Below, piece by piece: positions 6,050-11,000 of a stretch of 11,000 nt of DNA; position 1 is the stretch's first letter; each line of letters starts with the position of its first letter. The notes under the pieces are model-generated. The model was not told where the DNA came from. It saw only the letters and a list, made by a program, of their open reading frames with translations, and ran no database searches. Location: positions 1 to 11,000 of the forward strand of contig DATASA010000223.1 of assembly GCA_036269435.1 (NCBI GenBank), read 5' to 3'. Position numbers and translations under genes: made by a program. Source of the stretch: CADCTB01 sp036269435 (GTDB lineage: Bacteria; Actinomycetota; Acidimicrobiia; Acidimicrobiales; AC-14).

Positions 6050-6823
6050 ATGACGGATACACGACAGATCGACGCGCCCGACAGCGAGTCGCCCGGCGCA
6101 CCCCAGGCGGTGAAGGACGAGGCCGCGCAGGGCGCGGGGACCGCCGTCGAGCAGGGCAAGCAGACCGCGTCCGCGGCGGCCGACGCAATCGGCCAGACGG
6201 CCGGCACGGCCGCCGAGGGCGCCAAGCAGGTCGCCTCGGAAGCGGCCCAGCAGGTCGGCGAGGTCACCCGACAGGCCACCGAGCAGGCCCGTGACTTCGT
6301 GGCCGAGGCCCAGAGCCAACTGCACGAGCAGGCCAGCTCCCAGACCCGGCGGGCGGCGGACGGCCTGGCCGACGTCGGCCGCCAGATCAGGGCGTTGGGA
6401 GAGGGCGACACCGACCACGCCGGCTTCGCCGCCGACGCGGCCAAGCAGCTCGCGGCCAGGGTCGAGGAGCTGGCCCGTCGCATCGAGCGGCGGGGGTTCG
6501 ACGGCGCGGTCGAGGACCTGCGCACGTTCGCCCGTCGCCGCCCCGGCGCTTTCCTGCTGAGCGCGGCCGCCACCGGCTTCGTCGTCGGCCGCCTCGGTCG
6601 CGGCGCCCAGGTGGCCCAGGAGTCGTCGTCGCCGTCGTCCCCGTCGTCGCAGTCGCCGTCGTCGCAGTCGGCGGCGCTGCCGGTCCCCTTGTCGGCGGCC
6701 CTTCCTGTCGCCCAGACGACGCAGCCGCGGCCGACGACCCTGGTACCCGACCCCGCGCCGCTGGGCGACCCCGAGCCGTACCTGCCGACCACCACGCTGC
6801 CCGAGTTCGACGGAGGCGTGTGA
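6050..6823 (+). CDS. LEA-like / DUF883-like amphipathic-helix protein with a membrane segment
   Basis: This 257-residue protein is of unknown function. Residues about 15-105 are an Ala/Gln/Glu/Lys-rich helix with quasi-11-residue repeats (AAEGAKQVASEAAQQVGEV and similar), as in LEA-type and YqjD/DUF883-type proteins. A second helix (about 125-150, KQLAARVEELARRIERRG) leads to RRRPG and a hydrophobic Gly/Ala-rich segment at about 166-184, flanked by arginines, probably membrane-inserted. The last 70 residues are Ser/Pro/Thr-rich and look disordered. It likely coats or tethers to the inner membrane under stress, by analogy with YqjD; this is inference. The start is ATG 6050, preceded by AGGGGAG at 6039-6045; an in-frame TTG at 5984 lacks such a site. 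Its TGA overlaps the ATG of the next gene by 1 nt, so the two are translationally coupled. It is the first gene of a three-gene cassette. Confidence 0.8.
   Translation: MTDTRQIDAPDSESPGAPQAVKDEAAQGAGTAVEQGKQTASAAADAIGQTAGTAAEGAKQVASEAAQQVGEVTRQATEQARDFVAEAQSQLHEQASSQTRRAADGLADVGRQIRALGEGDTDHAGFAADAAKQLAARVEELARRIERRGFDGAVEDLRTFARRRPGAFLLSAAATGFVVGRLGRGAQVAQESSSPSSPSSQSPSSQSAALPVPLSAALPVAQTTQPRPTTLVPDPAPLGDPEPYLPTTTLPEFDGGV
6641..6670 (+). repeat. Perfect 15-bp tandem repeat (x2) in the Ser/Pro linker
   Basis: CCGTCGTCGCAGTCG occurs twice back to back (6641-6655 and 6656-6670), inside a wider GTC/TCG-rich stretch starting near 6620. It encodes repeated PSSQS in the tail after the membrane segment (about residues 192-208). 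The unit is a multiple of three, so copy-number change would alter linker length only. Confidence 0.8.
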
Positions 6824-7254
6824 TGGCCACGTCCCGGCAGCCACCGCCGGGCGCTCTGCAGACGGAACCGAAGCAGGCCGACAAGTCGCTCGGCGAGCTG
6901 GTTGCGGCGATGACCGGCGAGGTTTCCGAGCTGATGCGCAAGGAAGTGCAGCTGGCCAAGGTCGAGATCAAAGAAGAGGTGGGCCGGGCCGGCAAGGCCG
7001 GAGGCATGCTGGGTGCAGGCGCCGTGGCCGGCTACTTCGCCCTGCTGTTCGTGTCGCTGGCGCTGGCCTGGCTCCTCGACCAGGCCATGCCGATCGCCCT
7101 GGCCTTCTTCCTCGTCGGCCTGCTGTACGCCATTGCCGCCGCCGTCCTGTTGACCCGCGGCCGCGACCAGATGAAACGAGTCGATCCGGTGCCGAGGCAG
7201 ACGGTCGAAACCCTCAAGGAGGATGCGGAATGGGCCAAAGCGCAGAAGAGCTGA
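6823..7254 (+). CDS. Putative Actinobacterial Holin-X / YqjE-family membrane protein (phage holin family, PF07332-like)
   Basis: This 143-residue protein begins with a polar amphipathic part containing SLGELVAAMTGEVSELMRKE and VQLAKVEIKEEV. That motif is characteristic of the actinobacterial 'phage holin family' (Holin superfamily III), which also includes E. coli YqjE. Two transmembrane helices follow, at about 63-86 and 91-112, joined by a very short turn, and then a charged cytoplasmic tail. Despite the family name there is no phage context here: no endolysin or structural genes are present. A chromosomal envelope/stress role is more likely than lysis. ATG 6823 overlaps the previous stop (TGATG) and has GGAGG at 6812-6816 with six bases of spacing; GTG 6820 is an alternative start one codon earlier. 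Its last 25 nt overlap the DUF3618 gene. Confidence 0.85.
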   Translation: MATSRQPPPGALQTEPKQADKSLGELVAAMTGEVSELMRKEVQLAKVEIKEEVGRAGKAGGMLGAGAVAGYFALLFVSLALAWLLDQAMPIALAFFLVGLLYAIAAAVLLTRGRDQMKRVDPVPRQTVETLKEDAEWAKAQKS

Positions 7255-7952
7255 GGCGCGAGATCGAGCAAACGCGCGAGAACCTGACCGGCACCGTCGA
7301 CGCCATCGGCGACCGGGTCAGCCCCGGGCGTATCGTCGAGCGCAAGACCAACCGGGCCCGCGAGGGCCTGCGGTCGGCCAGGGAGACGCTCATGGGCACC
7401 GCGTCGGACACCGCGGCCACCGTGGGCGACCGGGTGTCGGGGGCGACGTCGTCGGCGGCCGGGACGGCGAGTGGCGTGGCCAGCAGCGTGGCGGAGACCG
7501 CGGGCCAGGCCGCCGACCGGTTGCGTGAGGCCCCGGTGGCGGTGAAGCAGGCCGCCACCCGGTCGGCCCAGGGCGCACCGCTGGCCGCCGGCCTGATCGC
7601 CTTCGGCGCCGGTGTCCTGGCCGCGGCCCTGTTCAAGGGCAGCGAGACCGAAGGTCGGTTGGCCCAGGCCGCGCTCCAGGCCGCCGAGCCCGTCAAGCAG
7701 GCGGCCGCCGAGGCCGGCCAGGAGCTGGCCGCCGGGCTGAAGGACCAGGGCCAGCAGGCGGTGTCGCAGGTCAAGGAGACCGCGGTGCAGGCCGGCCAGG
7801 AGGTCAAGGACCAGGCCCAGCAGGCCACCCAGGACACCGTGGACACCGGGCTCGACGCGACCCAGCAGCTCAAGACCCAGGGCCAGCAAGCCGCGCAGCA
7901 GGTCTCCGAGCAGGCGGCGAGCTCGGCCCAGGTGGTGCGCGAGCAGATCTGA
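7230..7952 (+). CDS. DUF3618 domain protein with membrane segment and Gln/Ala-rich helical tail
   Basis: This 240-residue protein is of unknown function. Residues about 4-52 (SAEELRREIEQTRENLTGTV and the following DAIGDRVSP) are a clear DUF3618 domain. A Ser/Ala/Thr-rich helix follows (to about 110), then a Gly/Ala-rich hydrophobic segment at about 115-134 ending in LFKG. The final 100 residues are a long Gln/Ala/Lys/Glu helix with LEA-like repeats (KDQGQQAVSQVKETAVQAGQ and related). The order soluble helix, hydrophobic segment, LEA-like tail parallels the first gene of the cassette. The start at ATG 7230 lies inside the holin-like gene and is set by an excellent Shine-Dalgarno, AAGGAGG at 7216-7222 with seven bases of spacing. 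DUF3618 and Holin-X genes are commonly neighbours in actinobacteria, to my knowledge. Function is probably membrane or envelope protection; this is inference. Confidence 0.88.
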   Translation: MGQSAEELRREIEQTRENLTGTVDAIGDRVSPGRIVERKTNRAREGLRSARETLMGTASDTAATVGDRVSGATSSAAGTASGVASSVAETAGQAADRLREAPVAVKQAATRSAQGAPLAAGLIAFGAGVLAAALFKGSETEGRLAQAALQAAEPVKQAAAEAGQELAAGLKDQGQQAVSQVKETAVQAGQEVKDQAQQATQDTVDTGLDATQQLKTQGQQAAQQVSEQAASSAQVVREQI

Positions 7953-7960
7953 GCGGTGAA

Positions 7961-7978
7961 CGTCGCTTCGGGGCGACG
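7961..7978 (+). terminator. Hairpin after the DUF3618 gene, possible weak terminator
   Basis: CGTCGC (7961-7966) pairs with GCGACG (7973-7978) around a TTCGGG loop, 8 nt after the stop codon. The UUCG-containing loop favours folding, but the stem is only 6 bp and no T-tract follows. Together with the next hairpin it may end the stress cassette. Confidence 0.4.
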
Positions 7979-7987
7979 ACATCGGCT

Positions 7988-8015
7988 CGGGCCCGTCACG
8001 GGGGGCCGTGGCCCG
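7988..8015 (+). terminator. Second GC-rich hairpin between the stress cassette and the helicase
   Basis: CACGG (7997-8001) pairs with CCGTG (8006-8010) around GGGG. CGGGC (7988-7992) pairs with GCCCG (8011-8015), leaving a 4-nt bulge on the left. It could be a terminator without a U-tract. The 150-bp gap 7953-8102 holds this, the first hairpin and a possible -10; no gene is seen in it. Confidence 0.35.
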
Positions 8016-8036
8016 GGTCCATCTGACGGGCGGCGG

Positions 8037-8042
8037 TACGCT
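8037..8042 (+). promoter_or_regulatory. Possible -10 element (TACGCT) for the RNA helicase gene
   Basis: TACGCT preceded by GG fits the TAnnnT type of -10 seen in GC-rich actinobacteria. No recognisable -35 lies 16-18 bp upstream. If used, the leader would be about 55 nt, compatible with the good Shine-Dalgarno of the helicase gene. Confidence 0.3.
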
Positions 8043-8102
8043 GGCCCCGGCGGACGAGGTCAGGGGACGCCGCGCCCGGGCCGTGCCGGCAGGAGCCCCG
8101 CC

Positions 8103-9812
8103 ATGACGACAACAGACATCAGCGACCCGAACCCGCCCGGGGACGCGCCGGCGTTCGCCGACCTCGGCCTGCGGCCGGAGCTGGTCGACGCGCTGGCCGC
8201 GCTGGGCTACGAGGAGCCGACGCCGATTCAGCGGGAGGCCATCCCGCCGCTGCTCGAGGGGCGGGACCTCCTCGGCCAGGCCGCCACCGGCACCGGTAAG
8301 ACCGCGGCATTCGCCCTGCCGGTACTGCAGCGGTTGGCCCCTGCGGCGACTCGCGCCAAGCAACCCAGCGCCCTGGTGCTCGTCCCCACCCGGGAGCTCG
8401 CCATCCAGGTCTCCGAGGCCGTCCACCGCTACGGCCGGGCGTTGGCGGCGAGGGTTCTGCCCATCTACGGCGGCCAACCCATCGGCCGCCAGCTCGCCGC
8501 GCTCGACCGGGGCGTCGACGTGGTCGTGGGCACGCCTGGACGGGTGCTCGACCACCTCTCCCGAGCGACGCTGCCCCTGGGCGCGCTGGCGACGGTGGTG
8601 CTCGACGAGGCCGACGAGATGCTCGACATGGGCTTCGCCGACGACATTGAGGCCATCCTCCAGGCCACGCCGCCCGAGCGCCAGACCGTGCTGTTCTCGG
8701 CCACCATGCCGGCGCGCATCGACGGCATGGCCCGCCGCCACCTGCGCCAGCCCGTGCGGATCCACATGGGCCGGGCCGAGGTCGATTCCGGCGACGCGCC
8801 GCTGGTCCGGCAGGTGGCGTACGTCGTGCCTCGCGCCTACAAGACCGCCACCCTCGGCCGGATCCTCGACCTGGAGTCGCCGGCCGCGGCCATCGTCTTC
8901 TGCCGCACCCGCGATGAGGTCGACTCGATCACCTCGACGTTGAACGGGCGGGGCTACCGGGCGGAGGCGCTGCACGGCGGCATGAGCCAGGAGCAGCGCG
9001 ACCGGGTGATGGCCAGGCTGCGCGGGGGGACGGCGGACCTGGTGGTGGCCACCGACGTGGCCGCCCGTGGCCTCGACATCGACCAGCTCACCCACGTCGT
9101 GAACTACGAGGTTCCCGCGTCGCCGGATTCCTACGTCCACCGCATCGGGCGGGTGGGCCGCGCCGGGCGCGAGGGTGTCGCCATCACCCTCGCCGAGCCG
9201 CGCGAGCACCGGATGCTGAAGACCATCGAACGGGTGACCAAGCAGCGGATCACCGTCGAGAAGGTGCCGACCACGGCCGATCTCAAGGCCCGCCGGCTGG
9301 AGCTGACGCGGGCCTCGCTGGAAGAGGCCATCCTCGAGGACGACCTGGAGGGCTTCCGGGTCGTGGTGGAGACGCTGGCCGACAAGTTCGACGTGATGGA
9401 GGTTGCGCTCGCCGCGGTGAAGCTGGCCCACGAGGCCGTCGGCGCGGGTGGCGGGGGCGACGAGGAGGACATCCCGCAGCTCACCCCGCCGTCTGCCCCG
9501 ATCGAGCGACGCGACGGCAAGCCCGCGGGCGGCCGACCGTCGCCTGCCGGCCGTCGCGGCCCGTCGCCCGACATGACCCGGGTGTTCGTCGGGGCCGGCC
9601 GCACGGCCGGGATCCGGCCCCAGGACCTCGTCGGCGCCATCACCGGCGAGACCCGGCTCGGCGGTCGCGACATCGGCGCCATCCAGATCGCCGACCGCTT
9701 TTCGCTGGTCGAGGTCCCCGACGCGGCCGTCGACGAGGTGGTCAAGGCCCTACGGGCGACGACCATCAAGGGACGCAAGGCGACGGTCCGCCGGGCCAAC
9801 GAGGACCGCTGA
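8103..9812 (+). CDS. deaD: DEAD-box ATP-dependent RNA helicase with DbpA/CsdA-type RNA-binding domain
   Basis: This 569-residue helicase unwinds RNA duplexes, with usual roles in ribosome assembly, mRNA turnover and cold adaptation. All DEAD-box motifs are present: Q motif (FADLGL then PTPIQ), motif I ATGTGKT at 61-67, PTRELA, TPGR, DEAD at 168-171, SAT at 199-201, ATDVAARGLDI from 316, and HRIGRVGRAGR from 346. After a Gly/Pro/Arg-rich linker (about 449-490), the C-terminus (about 492-566, starting TRVFVGAGR) looks like the DbpA/CsdA RNA-binding domain, which marks DeaD/CsdA- or DbpA-type helicases rather than RhlE. ATG 8103 is chosen because AGGAG at 8091-8095 lies seven bases upstream and the following residues match the family. 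The frame is open back to 7956, but that extension is Gly/Arg-rich and unlike the family. It sits alone, downstream of two hairpins. Confidence 0.95.
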   Translation: MTTTDISDPNPPGDAPAFADLGLRPELVDALAALGYEEPTPIQREAIPPLLEGRDLLGQAATGTGKTAAFALPVLQRLAPAATRAKQPSALVLVPTRELAIQVSEAVHRYGRALAARVLPIYGGQPIGRQLAALDRGVDVVVGTPGRVLDHLSRATLPLGALATVVLDEADEMLDMGFADDIEAILQATPPERQTVLFSATMPARIDGMARRHLRQPVRIHMGRAEVDSGDAPLVRQVAYVVPRAYKTATLGRILDLESPAAAIVFCRTRDEVDSITSTLNGRGYRAEALHGGMSQEQRDRVMARLRGGTADLVVATDVAARGLDIDQLTHVVNYEVPASPDSYVHRIGRVGRAGREGVAITLAEPREHRMLKTIERVTKQRITVEKVPTTADLKARRLELTRASLEEAILEDDLEGFRVVVETLADKFDVMEVALAAVKLAHEAVGAGGGGDEEDIPQLTPPSAPIERRDGKPAGGRPSPAGRRGPSPDMTRVFVGAGRTAGIRPQDLVGAITGETRLGGRDIGAIQIADRFSLVEVPDAAVDEVVKALRATTIKGRKATVRRANEDR

Positions 9813-9841
9813 GCGCGCGCCCGCCGGACCGTCCCTGAGAA

Positions 9842-9853
9842 CGCGGCCCCGCG
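9842..9853 (+). terminator. Very short hairpin after the helicase gene
   Basis: CGCG (9842-9845) pairs with CGCG (9850-9853) around a GCCC loop and is followed by ATTT. The stem is only 4 bp, so it may be a weak terminator or chance. The gap 9813-9872 is otherwise empty. Confidence 0.2.
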
Positions 9854-9872
9854 ATTTCCAGGAGCCTGTGAG

Positions 9873-11000
9873 GTGGTTCCCAGGTTGGTGGGCAAGAACG
9901 GCACGGTGACCGCCCAGAGGACCGACACGGCAGTGGGCCGGGCCGAACCGGCCCCGTCGTGGACCCGGCGCCGCTTTCTGAAGCTCGGCGCCGCGGCCGG
10001 CGTGGACGCCACCGGCTACACCGGATTCCGCTGGCTCGGCCCGACGGCCTCGAAGCCGCCCACGGTCACCCGGTTCCGCAGTCGGCCCGACCTCACCCCG
10101 CCGGCCGTGACCATCACCGTGCCGCCGGCGCCGGAGGTGGCCCCCGGGTACCTCTTCCTGGCCCCCAAGCTGGGGCCCGGACAACTCGGGCCGCTGATCA
10201 CCGACGACACCGGCAGCCCGGTCTGGTTCCACCCGATCACCGACGTCACCGCGGGCCTGACCGTCCAGCAATACCAGGGAGCGCCGGTCCTCACCTGGTG
10301 GGAGGGCCGGTCCACCGGCGGCACGGGCCAGGGGACGTTCGTGTTGGCGGACGCCTCCTATACCGAGGTCGCCCGGGTCGCGTGCGGGAACGGCTACGAC
10401 GCCGACCTCCACGAGATGGTGATCACCCCGGAGGGCACAGCGTTGACCTGCGCCTACGCCAGCCTTCCCACCGGCGGCGTGCCGTCCGCCGGCCTGCGGA
10501 TCCTGGAGTCCATCGTCCAGGAGGTGGACATCGAGAGCGGGAAGGTGCTGTTCGAGTGGCACAGCCACGACCACGTCTCCGTGGACGAGTCCTACAGCGA
10601 CGCGCCCGCGCCCGGCGACGCGCCGTTCGACTATTTCCACCTGAACTCGGTCGACCTGGACGACGACGGCGACATCCTCGTCTCCGGGCGCAACACCCAT
10701 GCCGTCTACAAGGTCGACCGGAGCACCGGCGACATCCGGTGGCGCCTCGGGGGGCGGCGGAGCGACTTCGTCGTCGCCAAGGACGCCACGTTCGCATGGC
10801 AACACGACGTCCGCCGGGCCGACGACGGGACGCTGACCATGTTCGACAACGAGGCATCGCCCAAGGTGGGCGACGAGTCGCGCGGCATCGTGCTGCGGGT
10901 CGACACCGCGACCCGAACGGTGTCCCTCGATCGCCAGTACCTTCACCCCAAGGCGTTGCTGGCCGGCAGCCAGGGCAGCGTCCAGATCCTGGAGAACGGC
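9873..11000 (+). CDS. Tat-exported arylsulfotransferase (ASST)-family protein, 3' end beyond the window
   Basis: The frame is open for 376 codons to the window edge without a stop. Residues 31-37 are TRRRFLK, an exact twin-arginine (S/T-R-R-x-F-L-K) motif, followed by LGAAAGV and a rather weak hydrophobic stretch, so export by Tat is likely. The mature part matches the bacterial arylsulfotransferase beta-propeller family (Arylsulfotran_2 type). Visible hallmarks are the N-terminal VAPGYLFLAPK, DDTGSPVWFHP, DLHEMVITPEGT, FHLNSVDLDDDGDILVSGRN, YKVDRSTGDIRWRLGG and QHDVRRADDGTLTMFDN. The conserved His in HEM, FHLNS and QHD and the Arg in SGRN are candidate active-site residues. True family members move sulfate from one phenol to another; many actinobacterial relatives are uncharacterised, so the substrate is unknown. 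The start GTG 9873 is preferred because AGGAG at 9860-9864 lies eight bases upstream; GTG 9888 is an alternative. Confidence 0.87.
   Translation, partial: MVPRLVGKNGTVTAQRTDTAVGRAEPAPSWTRRRFLKLGAAAGVDATGYTGFRWLGPTASKPPTVTRFRSRPDLTPPAVTITVPPAPEVAPGYLFLAPKLGPGQLGPLITDDTGSPVWFHPITDVTAGLTVQQYQGAPVLTWWEGRSTGGTGQGTFVLADASYTEVARVACGNGYDADLHEMVITPEGTALTCAYASLPTGGVPSAGLRILESIVQEVDIESGKVLFEWHSHDHVSVDESYSDAPAPGDAPFDYFHLNSVDLDDDGDILVSGRNTHAVYKVDRSTGDIRWRLGGRRSDFVVAKDATFAWQHDVRRADDGTLTMFDNEASPKVGDESRGIVLRVDTATRTVSLDRQYLHPKALLAGSQGSVQILENG

Noticed and set aside
3768..6188. An 806-codon open frame on the minus strand, and similar long antisense frames at 112-1359, 2490-3749, 5171-6844, 7032-9431 and 9750-10946
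   Set aside because: They lie opposite well-identified genes (murF, adenosyltransferase, pepA, deaD and others), have Gly/Arg/His-rich low-complexity translations without recognisable domains, and are the expected by-product of very high third-position GC.
6823..7254. Phage holin as evidence of a prophage
   Set aside because: No endolysin, structural, integrase or repressor genes nearby; the family includes chromosomal YqjE-type proteins and the neighbours are envelope/stress genes.
7956..8102. N-terminal extension of the RNA helicase from a GTG at 7956
   Set aside because: The extra 49 residues are Gly/Arg-rich and unlike the family, cover two hairpins, and the ATG at 8103 has a well-spaced AGGAG.

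Overview
This window comes from a very GC-rich bacterium, with coding strands strongly biased to G or C at third positions. It is most likely an actinomycetote. The supporting signs are a DUF222/13E12-type HNH protein, a DUF3618 protein next to an 'Actinobacterial Holin-X' membrane protein, GTG starts, and -10 elements lying 6-8 nt in front of start codons (leaderless-type promoters). Assignment to a class such as Acidimicrobiia is a guess from gene flavour only. Most of the window is ordinary chromosome; no insertion sequence, phage module, CRISPR array, tRNA or rRNA was seen.

Layout. Positions 1-115 (minus) hold the first 38 codons of a methionine synthase/homocysteine methyltransferase. 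Divergent from it is a DUF222-HNH gene (298-1476, plus) with an apparent LexA box overlapping its promoter. Next comes D-Ala-D-Ala ligase ddl (1499-2527, minus), separated by 47 bp from a divergent plus-strand operon: murF (2575-3906), a PduO-type cobalamin adenosyltransferase (3903-4469) and leucyl aminopeptidase pepA (4473-5921). A strong 11-bp hairpin (5937-5961) closes that operon, and a candidate general-stress (sigma-B/F-type) promoter overlaps the same hairpin.

The promoter points at a compact three-gene envelope/stress cassette: an LEA-like/DUF883-like helical membrane protein (6050-6823), a Holin-X (YqjE-family) two-helix membrane protein (6823-7254) and a DUF3618 protein with a long Gln/Ala helical tail (7230-7952). 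The three genes overlap by 1 nt and 25 nt. The architecture resembles the enterobacterial yqjD-yqjE-yqjK locus. After a 150-bp gap with two hairpins come a DEAD-box RNA helicase with a DbpA/CsdA-type RNA-binding tail (8103-9812) and, running off the right edge, a Tat-exported arylsulfotransferase-family beta-propeller protein (9873-11000).

How the genes work together. Ddl makes the D-Ala-D-Ala dipeptide that MurF attaches to the UDP-MurNAc-tripeptide, so the divergent pair is a functional unit of peptidoglycan precursor synthesis. The adenosyltransferase makes adenosylcobalamin, and MetH (if the cobalamin-dependent form) uses methylcobalamin, but no direct link to MurF is evident. The stress cassette is the least understood part and the most interesting. 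The adjacent cold-shock-type helicase would fit a stress neighbourhood, but it appears to have its own transcription signals.
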